Positions 12,701 through 20,133 are shown, counted from the stretch's first letter. The stretch is 64,000 bases of DNA from Phyllobacterium endophyticum (GCF_003010935.1 NZ_PGGN01000003.1:186001-250000); one strand, 5' to 3'. Translations and numbers: made by a program. The notes: a model not told the origin generated them from the letters alone.

Positions 12701-15200
12701 TGCGCTTTCGAGCGGCTCGATCCTCAATTACAGCTTCGGCGAGGCGAATGTTCCTGGCGGCACGCTCAACGATCTGACCACCGTTGGCGGCAACCTCGTC
12801 CTTGATGGCACGCTCAACGTCTCGGTCTCGACAGGCGGCACTTTCGGCCCCGGCATCTACCGCGTATTCAGCTACAATGGCGCATTGACCAATAATGGGC
12901 TGTCGGTCGGGAGCATTCCTTCGACGAATTACTTCGTTCAGACGGCCATCGCCAACCAGGTGAATCTCGTCAATGCGCAGGGGCTGACCCTGAACTACTG
13001 GGACGGCGCTGCCGGTCCGAAATTTGACGGCGTCGTCAATGGCGGAGACGGTATCTGGCAGAGTGCGAGCGGCAACGACAGCTGGGCCGATGCGACGGGC
13101 ATCATCAATGCTCCCTTCTCGGACGGTTCCTTTGCCATCTTCGCAGGCGCCCCCGGCAAGGTGACGGTCGAAAACGGTCCTGGCCAGGTGACGGCCTCAG
13201 GCATGCAGTTCACGACCGACGGCTATCTCATCCAGGGCGGTTCCATTGCCCTCGACGGCGGGGCGACATCGACCATCCGCGTTGGCGACGGCACGAGCGC
13301 CGGTGCAGACATCACGGCGACCATCGCCTCACAGTTCAGCGGCAACACGCAACTCGTCAAGACCGATCGCGGGACGCTCGTGCTCACCGGGACCAACAGC
13401 TATAGCGGCGGCACGGCGATCAATGGCGGCACGCTGCAGGTGTCGACCAATGCCAATCTTGGCGACGCGGCCGGTGCCCTGAGCTTCAACGGCGGCACGC
13501 TGCATACGACGGCAAGCTTCATCTCCCGCCGGAACATCGATCTGCTGGGGCAGGGGACCTTCCTCACCGATGATGCAACCACACTTACCCTCGACGGAAC
13601 CCTCTCGGGCAGCGGGAGTTTCGTCAAGTCCGGCACCGGCAAGATGGTGCTTGCCTCCGACGGCTCCGGTTTTGCAGGCGTCACCTCGATTGATGGTGGC
13701 ACTCTCGCAGTCAACGGCAGCCTGTGCGGCGAGGTTAACGTTCGCTCGAGTGCCCGCCTGCAAGGCACGGGCACCGTTTGCGATACCAACAACTTCGACG
13801 GTGGTACGATAGCGCCCGGCAATTCGATCGGCACCCTGACGGTCGCCGGTGACTATGCCGGCAGCGGCGGCACGCTGGAGATCGAGACCGTTCTCGGCGG
13901 GGATGCTTCGCCGACCGATCGGCTTGTCGTCTCCGGCAACACCGCGGGCACGACCAGGGTCAAGGTTATCAACCTTGATGGCGGCGGCGCGCAGACCCAA
14001 AACGGCATAGAGGTCGTCGATGTCGGCGGCGCCTCGAACGGCAGCTTTTCACTGGCAGGCGACTATGTCTTTGACGGTGAGCAGGCCGCGGTGGGTGGTG
14101 CCTATGCCTACCGGCTCTACAAGAACGGCATCAGCACTCCCAACGACGGAGACTGGTACTTGCGTTCCACCTATCTCAGTCCCGACAATCCCGCGCCGCA
14201 GCCCCTCTACGCACCCGGCTTGCCGCTTTATGAGGCCTATGCGGGCGTCCTGCAGAGCTTCAATGAACTCGGCACGCTGCAACAGCGTGTCGGCAACAGA
14301 ACCTGGGGTGAGGGCGCTACACCGCAGGGGGCAGACGTTCCAGGCCAAGGCCCGGTTGACGGCAAGGCCATCTGGGCCCGCATCCAGGCAGCCCACAGCC
14401 AGCTCGATCCGGATGTCTCTACAACGGCGGCTGACTATGACGTGTCGACCTGGAAGCTGCAGGCAGGCCTCGACGGCCTGCTGCACGAAGGCGGGGCCGG
14501 TATGCTGATCGGAGGGCTCACCGTCCATTACGGAACGGTCTCCGCGGACGTGTCATCGCTCTTCGGCAATGGTTCGATCGACGCTACAGGCTATGGGTTC
14601 GGCGGGACGCTCACATGGTACGGGAACAACGGCTTATACATCGACGCCCAGGCCGAGGCGACCTGGTATGACAGCGATATCCGGTCGGCCACACTCGGCA
14701 GCACGCTTGCCAATGGCAATGACGGCTTCGGTTACGCGCTGAGCATAGAGGCGGGGCAGAAGATCGCGCTTGACGGCAATTGGTCGCTGACACCGCAGGC
14801 TCAGCTTGCTTATTCCGCAGTGGATTTTGTCGATTTCACCGACCCGTATGGTGCCGGCGTGGCGCTCGGCAACAGCGATGGCCTGATCGGACGCCTCGGC
14901 TTGTCCGTCGACTATGAGAGTCAATGGGCAAATGCGGCAGGACAGGCGAGCCGCTCGCATGTCTATGGCATCGCCAATCTCTATTATGACTTCCTCGACG
15001 GCTCCGACGTCAATGTGTCCGGCGTCAGTCTCGTCAGCCAGAACCAGGCCCTGTGGGGCGGGCTCGGGCTCGGCGGTTCAATAAGCTGGGCAGATAGCCG
15101 TTATACCCTCTATGGCGAGGCTATAGCGAGAGGAAGCTTCGAAGATATGTCAGACAACAACGCCATAAGCGCTAAAGTCGGGTTCAGTGTGAACTGGTGA
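3711..15200 (+). CDS. Giant autotransporter adhesin with PATR beta-helix repeats (type Va secretion)
   Basis: Surface protein of 3829 residues. The start at 3711 has GAGG 9 bases upstream and gives a long N-terminal extension before the signal peptide; M37 (base 3819) is an alternative start. The signal core LTATLLLALVASSASA lies at about residues 65-81 with cleavage before DRYWDP. Residues 85-3500 are passenger, built from dozens of autotransporter-associated repeats of the form SGxNTYxGGTTxxxGTL, which fold as a right-handed beta-helix. The last 280 residues (from GKAIWARIQ, residue 3551) form the autotransporter beta-barrel, ending in the terminal aromatic FSVNW used for outer-membrane insertion. 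The passenger has only three pairs of cysteines that I could find. A likely role is adhesion or biofilm formation. It stands alone, with an IalB-like gene 110 bases downstream. Confidence 0.95.
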   Translation: MNQARVNAQFHGCCSTSGPSLPSRHILRTRMLQGGRMTKWKGKAASFAPNFSHCVSAAPRAAVGRILTATLLLALVASSASAADRYWDPNGTAANRGGTGTWDTSASFWSPNGDGVSGPYGAWSNGALDDAFFGGATAATVNLGVPITVHNLTFDASTTYTLTGSTLTLGGATPTITTNGTATVNSMIAGSAGLTKAGAGALNLTGANTFAGGINISAGTLNVSGDSSLGAASNTINLSSGAILRSTGALASSRVVTLLSGSSYIGGGVGSAHITGSGGLSLVAQTTLNDDTNDFTGPVGTDGSHLIFTSIRNLGETSALGAATTAANGAVYVRNASAIYIGSGDTSNRGWSMAPFTGSSALRNQGSGTLTVTGDITAGGGYAASVILDAQTADLALLGVISSNLPARPFIFMGGGTNRNITLNSANTFGGAVTIQSVTVRASSLANQGTGSSLGTGAGAATISLANGALAYTGTGGGTNRGLWLNGANSVLNDGNGALALSGTVAFNAAAPVDSLTLGGSFTGNNTLSGVLSGNGGVIMNGAAGNVWLLSGTNSYNGATTVVGGTLQAGSDQAFGAPNAVTVNGGTLDLNTHDITVTSLGGTGGSVALNGGDLTVNGAASTSYAGSITGNGSLLKRGTGTLTLTGQNSYTGGTTINGGTLGLNFAAAGAPASNILSSASTLNMAGGTLTLVGASGVSNSQTFNGLNVAAGNNRIIATSGAGGSMTLNLGALTHSGGLTDFTLPTSGAITTTNGDGALGWATVNGTDHAQVLAGTITAFTSYANKDDASTWLTGDVVSDAGGAANTAFFNTVTGNVQLGGLKYTAATNSTVTIGGGNTLGVGGTIILASSVGNASQTITGGTLTGGAGGSPFGALHNGTGTGTFTIASTIVNNGGATSFIKGGTGKVALTGANTYAGGTTLSGGTLAIASVANAGVASSIGASTADSANLVIESGTLEYTGIGAGTTDRGFTLTNGGPSRTIQVNNSGANLTFGGVVVGSDDASLIKTGAGTLTLANAANIFTGVTTVSAGTLSVNTLANGGVASGLGASTADSTNLVLQSTGGLQYTGGTASTDRGFTLGTGNGRIDVSNAATALTMSGVATGAGGLVKQGAGTLVLSGTNLYQGGTTVSAGTLRAGSVQAFGNQTALMDVATGATLDLAGFSNTVGALNGAGNVILGSATLTSGGANGIFTGTISGSGAFTRMGGGTQAITGCNNSYTGATAVNGGGTLSVNCLANGGLASGIGASGSASSNLVLTGGTLAYTGTNVTTNRGFTLGGGDGSISVSSGTTTLGFTGQVTGAGRLRKFGPGTLALSGTNNYSGGTVVDAGTLRAGSASAFGTGGMAFNSADATLDLAGNNNSVLNLQSVAGPGHVLLGGATLTITNGSNLNYSGTIEGTGNVVKSGGPGAAQVLAGCNSSYTGSTTVASGWLQVACLSNGSINSSIGASTSGAGNLVLNGGTLQYIGAAGSTDRQFTLGSSGGGLDASGTGAINFTSTAPVALTGSGSRTLTLAGSNTGDNRLSARLDDPAGGTTALTKTGTGTWILNNPSSTYTGITTINGGVLGVDKLSNGGLASSVGASSAAASNLVIGNGSTLRYTGAGDTTNRLFTLSAGTTFVESSGTGAVVFTDTGPVTLAGLNQARTIALGGTNTGNNTLAGSIGNAGTGVTTLAKNDSGTWVLTGNNTFTGNTVINNGNLMVGNGGTSGNAGAGNVIVNSPTSTLSFNRSDSFNFTGTLSGPGSIAQVGTGTTVLTAAGNAIGATSISAGTLQVNGDLTTSTIAINGAGTLTVNGTVQGPAAATSTITGDAGSSTIIVHAGGTLRANGDLGAGNDVVNVGGTLNTGAATLNLGAGNDTLALNDTAVFGGTGVNAGTGGETGAGDTLQVINNAARTLDGGYVSGFENLNKQGTATLTLTGNHSYSGGTTISAGTLQVGNGVVAGGLTTPTVANNGTLAFNLNSDYAFAGVISGTGSVNKLGSGTTRLTGANTYSGATNVTTGTLFVDGNQSGASGPTNVSATGTLGGTGIIGGSVTIADGGTLSPGDLGNAPGTLTINGNLALGNSNLNINFGQANVPGGPFNDLINVGGNLSLDGTLNVSQTPGGTFGPGVYRVFTYGGTLADNGLDVTDPDYFVQTSVANQVNLVNSAGLELSYWDGDAGPHSNGAVNGGNGTWRAAGDQNWTDSSGIFAAPFANGSFAIFQGTAGTVTVYDAGGSVAALGMQFASNGYVVNGDGIALVDDSTQAGLQSVIRVGDGTSASAGYVATISSDLSGATQLVKTDLGTLVLSGSNTYTSGTAVNGGIVDISADANLGAAAGTLSLDSGTLRNTAAVVSNRTVTIASAGGTFNTLDSLMLNGTIGGSGSLTKTGAGTLALTGSNTYQGGTVINGGVLSVSNNANLGDAAGGITLNGGTLNSTASFNSARSVLLNAGGGTLDTDNLTTLTLAGSISGTGALIKDGDGTLTLTNTNTYTGGTTIAAGTLRLGNAGAGGSINGDVTNNGTLIFSRNNTYSFAGLISGTGGIEQNGNGGINGGITVLTANNSYDGATNVREGTLIVNGNQSSANGDTTVEAGGVLGGTGTIGGHVTVQDFGALNPGDLASAPGTLTINGDLTLGTTASLNYNFGQGGVVGGAYNDLTVVHGDLLLDGQLNVAETAGGNFGPGIYRVISYDGTLTNLGLAGSSPNYVVQTSVEGQVNLVDISAMTLNFWDGDGGPKDNFLVDGGNGVWRAAGDDNWSDETGDINAAFSNGSFPIFAGAAGTVEVDNTNGQVQASGMQFATSGYLIEGDNITLVGPQSTIRVGDGTLPGAGYVATIGSVLLGSSQLVKSDLGTLVLTGANTYTGGTRVNAGTLQVASDGNLGDAAGGLNLDGGTLNNMAAFASARGVVLEAGGGILETDADLTLSGLVGGTGGLTKAGSAALILSGNNIYSGPTTVSAGGLYVDGDQSGATGPVSVQVGAGLGGNGVIGGDVAVADGATLSPGSANGTPGTLAISGNLALSSGSILNYSFGEANVPGGTLNDLTTVGGNLVLDGTLNVSVSTGGTFGPGIYRVFSYNGALTNNGLSVGSIPSTNYFVQTAIANQVNLVNAQGLTLNYWDGAAGPKFDGVVNGGDGIWQSASGNDSWADATGIINAPFSDGSFAIFAGAPGKVTVENGPGQVTASGMQFTTDGYLIQGGSIALDGGATSTIRVGDGTSAGADITATIASQFSGNTQLVKTDRGTLVLTGTNSYSGGTAINGGTLQVSTNANLGDAAGALSFNGGTLHTTASFISRRNIDLLGQGTFLTDDATTLTLDGTLSGSGSFVKSGTGKMVLASDGSGFAGVTSIDGGTLAVNGSLCGEVNVRSSARLQGTGTVCDTNNFDGGTIAPGNSIGTLTVAGDYAGSGGTLEIETVLGGDASPTDRLVVSGNTAGTTRVKVINLDGGGAQTQNGIEVVDVGGASNGSFSLAGDYVFDGEQAAVGGAYAYRLYKNGISTPNDGDWYLRSTYLSPDNPAPQPLYAPGLPLYEAYAGVLQSFNELGTLQQRVGNRTWGEGATPQGADVPGQGPVDGKAIWARIQAAHSQLDPDVSTTAADYDVSTWKLQAGLDGLLHEGGAGMLIGGLTVHYGTVSADVSSLFGNGSIDATGYGFGGTLTWYGNNGLYIDAQAEATWYDSDIRSATLGSTLANGNDGFGYALSIEAGQKIALDGNWSLTPQAQLAYSAVDFVDFTDPYGAGVALGNSDGLIGRLGLSVDYESQWANAAGQASRSHVYGIANLYYDFLDGSDVNVSGVSLVSQNQALWGGLGLGGSISWADSRYTLYGEAIARGSFEDMSDNNAISAKVGFSVNW
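9720..13520 (+). repeat. Three long tandem-like modules within the autotransporter passenger
   Basis: A module of about 320 residues occurs three times, at 9720-10700, 11379-12350 and 12534-13520. Each runs through a G-N-Q/D-Q-S segment, a GGxGxIGG segment, FGPGxYRVxxYxGxLxxxGL, QVNLV, (Y/F)WDG(D/A)xGP, NGxFxIFxGxxGxVxV, GMQFxxxGYxxxG, IRVGDGT and LVKxDxGTLVL(S/T)GxNxYxxG. Spacing between the first and second module is longer because extra PATR repeats separate them. The copies are clearly diverged, so this is old internal duplication rather than a recent one. Confidence 0.85.
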
Positions 15201-15310
15201 GGAGCATATATATGATCCACGACGATGCTGTCTGTCTGATCGCATCGACAGCACACCAACTCACGTAACGTTTTCAGAAGCTACGGCGTCAGCATCAGAG
15301 AGGTAATCGC

Positions 15311-15850
15311 GTGCGCATACCCTGTTTGGCTCAATTGGCTGCAACCGCAGCTTTGGTGACCCCCCTCCTAACAGCCCCGGCCCTGGCACAGGAAGCGCGC
15401 TCAGTTTTGCCTGGCGGCGCCACTTCACTGCAGGAGACATACCAGGATTGGAGCCTGAACTGCCAAGGCACGCCACAGGCGATGTGTGTCGTGTCGCAAC
15501 AGCAGATGCAGCAGAACGGTCAACGGGTTATGGCTATCGAACTACGTGGGAAGAGCGATGGCACCCTTTCCGGCAACCTGATCCTGCCCTTTGGGCTAAC
15601 CCTCGACGCGGGTGCTGCACTTCAGATCGATGAGGCTGCGCCGCAGAAACCGTTGCGTTTTTCGACCTGTCTGCCAGCCGGTTGCCTGGTGCCGCTCAGT
15701 TTCGACGCGAAAACCGTAGCTACCTTGAGAACCGGCACTTCTCTCAAGGTCAAAGTACAAAGTGTCGATGCGAAGGAAGCCACGCTGTCGATTTCACTTA
15801 GTGGTCTTGCTGCGGCGGTTGATCGGCTGGCAGCTCTTGGTGGAGGTTGA
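15311..15850 (+). CDS. IalB-family (invasion-associated locus B) periplasmic protein
   Basis: Exported protein of 179 residues. GTG start with GAGAGG 7 bases upstream. Signal peptide at residues 1-27 (core LAATAALVTPLLTAPALA). The mature part shows the family pattern: W48 followed by a cysteine (DWSLNCQG), a second cysteine in QAMCVVSQQQ, the LPFGLTLDAGAALQID strand pair, then FSTCLPAGCLVPLSF with two cysteines, and a C-terminal amphipathic segment. The four cysteines probably form two disulfides in the periplasm. The family was named from Bartonella, where it is linked to erythrocyte invasion, but most members in soil Hyphomicrobiales have no known role. It lies 110 bases after the autotransporter and may be co-transcribed with it. 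Confidence 0.85.
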   Translation: MRIPCLAQLAATAALVTPLLTAPALAQEARSVLPGGATSLQETYQDWSLNCQGTPQAMCVVSQQQMQQNGQRVMAIELRGKSDGTLSGNLILPFGLTLDAGAALQIDEAAPQKPLRFSTCLPAGCLVPLSFDAKTVATLRTGTSLKVKVQSVDAKEATLSISLSGLAAAVDRLAALGGG

Positions 15851-15872
15851 GCAATCGCCGCCTCGGGTGTCA

Positions 15873-16661
15873 TCAAGCAAATTTTGATTTCAACCGGCAG
15901 ACCGATCCTACACCCTGCATGTTCGGAGTATCACGCAATTTATAGTTCGGGCGCGGAATTGGTTTCGATGCACTGGTTCCACTGACCAGGAGCGGCACCC
16001 GCTCTTGGCTTACTCGGCGAAGGATCGTCAGCGAACAGATCGATAATGCGCAGCAAGCCAAAATGGACGGCAAGCTGTGCAAACGGCACGAATATCCAGA
16101 GCTTCCGGTCATAGCGGAAACGTGAATCAGAACTGGCGAGACGACAACATTGGGGGTACGGGCTGCAAACTCGTGTAACAGCAATGTGATGCTCGTCAGA
16201 GCCGATCCACAAATCTTCATGTCTGGTCCGGATAGTTCATACCTGCTGCTCGGGCCCACATAGGATTGTATGACGGTGCCGATCAAATCGCCAAGCGTGG
16301 TCACTTTGCTCAAGGCGATCACCTGAGGTGGAGGAGCGCGGTACCGGCAGACTATCAAATCTTTTACTGGCGTTTGCGGCAAGTTCGTAGCGGCGAAGCG
16401 GGCACTCAGCGAAACTATTCCACTGGCAAGCGCAAACAGGTTCTTGATCCTGTGGTCATTTTCACGGATCAGCATATGCTGCTGTTGCTCGGCACGCCTT
16501 GGATCGGTCATGTCCCTGGCAATCTTCGATGCGAACGCCGCCTCGCAGCTTCCAATGTCGTCGGTTATCGTCGTTGAAGTCAAATCGATGAGGAGGGAAC
16601 GCGTGCCCGTTTCCAGACCGATCTCAAGGATACGTTCCAGCCACAAGTCGCCTTGCATCAC
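15873..16661 (-). pseudogene. HWE-family sensor histidine kinase, truncated remnant
   Basis: Residues 50-168 match the dimerisation and phosphoacceptor part of HWE kinases: ARDMTDPRRAEQQQ (end of a PAS domain), then ENDHRIKNLFALASGIVSL with phosphoacceptor H70, then TTLGDLIGTV, LSGPDMKICGSALTS and LLLHEFA. After HEFA (about base 16165) similarity stops, the frame reads into unrelated sequence, and the ATP-binding half is absent. The region between residues 92 and 117 is also degraded, and the PAS sensor domain is missing. HWE kinases often feed the PhyR-EcfG general stress pathway. This copy cannot bind ATP and is judged non-functional. Confidence 0.75.
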
Positions 16662-16743
16662 GGCTGGTCAAGACTATGGGTGACGGCATATTGCCCAAAT
16701 TTCGCGGGATTTTTGGGCAGTCCCCGCAGGCGGCGAGCGTCCG

Positions 16744-17433
16744 CTAGCCCCGATAACCGCCTTCATCCAGATATTGCTGTTCTTCAGGGCGCATGGTGCG
16801 CCCCAAAATCGGATTGCGATGCGGAAAGCGTCCAAACCTTTGGACGATGGCGCAATGCCGCCGGGCATGTGAAAGGTTCGGTTCGCCAAGGCGCTTGCCA
16901 AGCTCTACGGATAGCAACTGGTCCGGCAGACTTTCCGAATGAGCAAACGGCAGATACAGGAACAGGCGCATTTCCGCTTCGATAGCTTCGTCGTAACCGG
17001 CCACTATCGCATCGCTGGCAATCTCCCGCGCCATTTGGTCCGTTTTGTACATGCGCGGCGTTCCGCGAAAGGCATTGCGCGGGAACTGATCGAGCAGAAT
17101 GACCAACGCCAGCGCCCCTGTCGGTGTCGAAAGCCAATCGGAAAGCTCGCCGCGGGCCGCCGCCTCGTGCAGATCAAGGAATCGCTCTCGAAACCGGCGG
17201 TCGAAGTCGGCGTCTTTGGCGAACCAAAGTGTTGGGCCTGCTGCACGCCAGAATTCGACAACGGCTTCACCCGATATAACCTTGGTCGGATTTACTGAGT
17301 CTGAAATCGCGTGACCCGCATGGTTGCGGGCCGTCCTTCCGCGATCCGCCTGTGCAAAGGGTAGACCTCCAGCCAGCCATGCGATTTCCAGAAAGGCTTC
17401 CGGACTGGCGGGCGTTTTCACTTTCCAGGACAT
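16744..17433 (-). CDS. DUF924 family protein
   Basis: Cytoplasmic all-helical (TPR-like) protein of unknown function. The core from about residue 52 is typical of the family: VVEFWRAAGPTLWFAKD, FDRRFRERF, ALALVILLDQFPRNAFRGTPRMY, then HSESLPDQ, a FGRFPHRNPILGR block and the terminal EEQQYLDEGG. The ATG at 17433 has an excellent AGGAG 6 bases upstream, but it adds about 50 residues that relatives lack, and no other ATG/GTG/TTG is well placed between. The extra N-terminus is therefore either real or the leftover of another frame. The gene is divergent from the LysR gene at 17521. Confidence 0.82.
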   Translation of the reverse strand: MSWKVKTPASPEAFLEIAWLAGGLPFAQADRGRTARNHAGHAISDSVNPTKVISGEAVVEFWRAAGPTLWFAKDADFDRRFRERFLDLHEAAARGELSDWLSTPTGALALVILLDQFPRNAFRGTPRMYKTDQMAREIASDAIVAGYDEAIEAEMRLFLYLPFAHSESLPDQLLSVELGKRLGEPNLSHARRHCAIVQRFGRFPHRNPILGRTMRPEEQQYLDEGGYRG

Positions 17434-17520
17434 TTCAAGCTCCTATGTTGCTGGACCACAATTGGTGGTCGCAACATTTCAGATGCATAATGATGAATCC
17501 AATGATATGATTTCAACGAC

Positions 17521-18468
17521 ATGATGAAAGAAATTAATTTAGCCCGTATCGACCTTAACCTGCTCGTGCTTTTCGCGATCGTCTTCGATGAGCGCCATGT
17601 CGGCCGTGCTGCCGAGAAGCTCAATCTCTCGCCCTCGGCCGTCAGTCATGGTTTGAAGCGGCTGCGGCGGTTGTTGAACGATCCGCTGTTTCTCAGGATG
17701 CCGAAGGGCGTGGTGCCTACCGTCCGTGCAATAGAGTTGCGGGAACCGGTGTCGGACGTGCTCGCGCGCATTGGCGAGATTGTCTCGACAGCCGAAGCCT
17801 TTGATCCGTCCACATCACGACGGCGTTTTACGATTGGCGCACCGGATGGTGTTTCAGCGGTGTTACTGCCGCCGCTGCTCAATGAACTTCAGTTGTCCGC
17901 ACCGCACATCGATCTTGGCGTACGACAGCTTCTGCCGCCCAACAGGGCAAGAGGCCTTCAGACCGCCTGGGAGCCTGTGCTCGATGAGCTGGAGGCGGGA
18001 ACCCTAGACGTAGCAATTGCGCCCCTTCAGTCGGTACCCGCCCGCTTCACAAGGGCGATGCTGTACGAAGAGAGTTTCGTCGTTGTGACGAGGGCCGGTC
18101 ATGGCTATCCCAAAGATCCCTCACTCGATCGGTACTGCGAAATGCAGCATATCGTTGTATCGCTTACAGGCGATAGTTACGGCATGTTTGACGATTATCT
18201 CACTGCGCTCGGCCGTTCGCGCAGGGTCGCTCTGACTGTACCCAACTTTATGCAGGCGATGCTGACGCTGTCCGGGACGGATTTCGTGACTGCGGTGCCC
18301 CGACGCCTGGCGGAGACACATGCAGGGCGGCTCGACCTTGAGATTGCCGAGATTCCTCTAGCACGGCCGCGCGATCAGATTCTGGCCGTCGCGACCAAGG
18401 CGGCAATGATGGACAGGGGAGTCGACTGGCTCTTTGGCGTGGTTGAGAAGACGGGGCGGCGTTGTTGA
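17521..18468 (+). CDS. LysR-family transcriptional regulator (NodD-like subgroup)
   Basis: DNA-binding regulator of 315 residues. The winged helix lies at about residues 8-66 (DLNLLVLFAIVFDERHVGRA, then LNLSPSAVSHGLKRLRRLL) and begins with the IDLNLL pattern of the NodD/LeuO subgroup. The effector-binding domain spans about residues 95-300. It is transcribed away from the DUF924 gene with an 87-base gap, the usual arrangement for a LysR protein and its target, so it may control that gene. Two ATGs follow directly (17521 and 17524) without a clear ribosome binding site. The inducer is unknown. Confidence 0.88.
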   Translation: MMKEINLARIDLNLLVLFAIVFDERHVGRAAEKLNLSPSAVSHGLKRLRRLLNDPLFLRMPKGVVPTVRAIELREPVSDVLARIGEIVSTAEAFDPSTSRRRFTIGAPDGVSAVLLPPLLNELQLSAPHIDLGVRQLLPPNRARGLQTAWEPVLDELEAGTLDVAIAPLQSVPARFTRAMLYEESFVVVTRAGHGYPKDPSLDRYCEMQHIVVSLTGDSYGMFDDYLTALGRSRRVALTVPNFMQAMLTLSGTDFVTAVPRRLAETHAGRLDLEIAEIPLARPRDQILAVATKAAMMDRGVDWLFGVVEKTGRRC

Positions 18469-18489
18469 CTGTAGGGTCTGGCCGGGCAA

Positions 18490-18670
18490 GCTAGGACGGG
18501 GTTGTTTCGCGCCTGCTGCTTTGCGGACACCGGATCATCGAGAAGAGCAGAGGTGACCACGCGCATCCAGCCTGGCTGGCCTGTCATGATGCGCACTCCT
18601 TGAACGGTCTTTCTTTCATCAGCAGCAAACGACTCCCTTTGCGACCCAGTTCCGTGACCCCGGATAGCCA
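18490..18670 (-). pseudogene. DUF982 gene remnant
   Basis: On the minus strand this stretch encodes RMxGQPGWMRVVTSAL-like sequence that matches the start of the DUF982 gene at 44004-44228 (MTSQPSRMRVVTSALQ). The upstream leader (18605-18670) is also alike at the base level, including ACGGTCTTTC and CAAACGACTCC. After the TSAL codons an internal deletion and frame change destroy the rest of the domain. It is immediately followed on the plus strand by a tiny membrane protein gene, as in other DUF982 cassettes of this window. Confidence 0.6.
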
Positions 18671-18730
18671 ATATTCATTAATGCCTTAATTAGCCGTGAC
18701 TTTCTCGCGCCAGCGGATAATGATCCGCCA

Positions 18731-18811
18731 ATGGAATATTATGTTCTGATTGTAGTGGTTGCGCTTGGAGTCGTTGTTCTTCTGACGATCTACTCAGTCC
18801 CCCACGACTAG
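18731..18811 (+). CDS. Tiny single-span membrane protein (26 aa), family copy 1
   Basis: A 26-codon gene starting at ATG 18731 and ending at TAG. The product is MEYY followed by about 17 hydrophobic residues (LIVVVALGVVVLLTI) and a polar tail YSVPHD. It is closely related to the product at 48271-48351 (MELL, then LIAVVVLGVGVVLAI, then YSGPRD) and to the one at 38041-38124. Conservation of the start, span, xIYxxPxx tail and stop position in separated copies argues for real translation. It probably lies in the inner membrane with the short tail outside the bilayer. An 8-bp inverted repeat (GCGGATAATGATCCGC) ends just before the start. Function unknown. Confidence 0.65.
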   Translation: MEYYVLIVVVALGVVVLLTIYSVPHD

Positions 18812-19425
18812 GTCTCTGCGCAACCTATGCCGATCGTCATCCTGTTGCGGGATCTCGGCGCCGGCGGCAGCTATAACTGGAACATGACAAATGCCCGCTC
18901 TACAGCAAGGTCTCTCTCAACACCAGCTGTCCAACTTCGCGGAGAGCTACAGCGTCAATGGTACCGCAGGTTCAGGGAGAAGTTCTAGGAGAGCCCCGAC
19001 GGGGTGGACTTGTCACGCTCTGAAAATGAGAGGCACCACGGCATGGGCTTGCGCGGTTCTGACTTCCGTAACGAGCAGGTTCCAGCTTGCGTCTACCTTT
19101 GCGAGACCAGCCCGATAGGCCAGGCGCAGGGTGGTGCTTTGCCAGCTCAATGATCTCGTCAAAAAGCGCTTCTCAAGCGCGAATCCTTTGGTGACGGCGA
19201 TGCCGCCCTCGCCACTTTCACTTGGGAGCCGATTAAGCGGGAGACTGGAGCTCTGTTTGGAGAAGCCAGCGTGGCCCGATGCATAAACCTCAACAGACAT
19301 ACGCCCCTGCACGCAGCTTCAATCGCCATCGTCCCCATCATCATCACGAATATCGAGGGATCGACAAGACGAAAGCAGGAAGATGCCCCTGTCCCCGTGC
19401 AGTGCGTTCGCTTACGAGTGGCAAG
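18812..19425. other. No supported gene; probably decayed sequence
   Basis: About 600 bases between the tiny membrane protein and the periplasmic protein gene. Open frames of 60-130 codons occur on both strands but each lacks a ribosome binding site or recognisable domain. A minus-strand frame at 19013-19312 is open for 99 codons with no identifiable motif. I see no repeat or RNA gene here. Confidence 0.4.
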
Positions 19426-19953
19426 TCAATGCTTGAGGCATTTGCGGCCCGCTGCCATTGCCCTGTAGGTCCCCTTGAGATCTACGATAAAGGTCCCCTT
19501 GGTTTCCGGAAACACAATCATTGTGTATTTCTTCGCCACGTCGCGCTTGAACTTAGGGTCGTCTGTCAGGATGTAGCCGCCAGAAAAGCCGCCCTTCAGT
19601 TCGCCGCTCGTGCTGGTGGCGACGCCCTTGTAGAGATTGCCGTCGATGGAGACGAAGATGTCTGAGGTGGTGCCGTTCCTTAGGCCGATATCCTGCTTCG
19701 TGAACACACCGAGATACCCGACCTCCTGATCTGCGGTAACACCCATTTGCACCGAACTGGGGCCATCCGAGCGCACGATCAGGCAGTCACCGCGGGTTTG
19801 ATTTGTATAGACGGTCCATCCCTCGATATCGTCTCCATATCGGACTAGCACGTCGCTGGCCTTGGGAAGAGGATTTTGGTTTTGTGCGTAGGCTGCCGTC
19901 GCAGACAAAAGTGCTACGGACGTTACAGCGATGAGCGTCATGGAATTTCGCAT
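19426..19953 (-). CDS. Periplasmic protein of unknown function
   Basis: The start at 19953 is chosen over the longer frame (20052) because GAGGGA stands 7-8 bases upstream and a signal peptide follows at once (MRNSMTLIAVTSVALL, then SATAAYAQ). The mature protein is about 150 residues with a DDIEGWTVYTNQTRGDCLIVR strand and a C-terminal DLKGTYRAMAAGRKCL; the two cysteines could form one disulfide. The layout (signal peptide, GW-V-xx-C-like strand, late GT-x-A-x-C motif) recalls small exported proteins of rhizobia of unknown role. It is flanked by decayed genes on both sides and is not in an obvious operon. Confidence 0.7.
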   Translation of the reverse strand: MRNSMTLIAVTSVALLSATAAYAQNQNPLPKASDVLVRYGDDIEGWTVYTNQTRGDCLIVRSDGPSSVQMGVTADQEVGYLGVFTKQDIGLRNGTTSDIFVSIDGNLYKGVATSTSGELKGGFSGGYILTDDPKFKRDVAKKYTMIVFPETKGTFIVDLKGTYRAMAAGRKCLKH

Positions 19954-20133
19954 GGATATTCCCTCGTTGGCGGGCTGAACTGTTCTGTGGACGTGTGCAA
20001 CATATTGGATGGCTCCAAAATAATGTTGCTCCTCCAATGTCCTCACTGACACATCATCGGGTCATAGTCACGTAACCTACTGTATCCTACATGGAGTGGC
20101 GACGTTTAGGTCATTTCTCGGGCAGGCTTGGTC

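Noticed and set aside
4300-13600. Repeats that might suggest a CRISPR array
   Set aside because: The repeats are coding, vary in sequence and spacing, and belong to the PATR passenger. No array of short identical repeats with unique spacers exists in the window.
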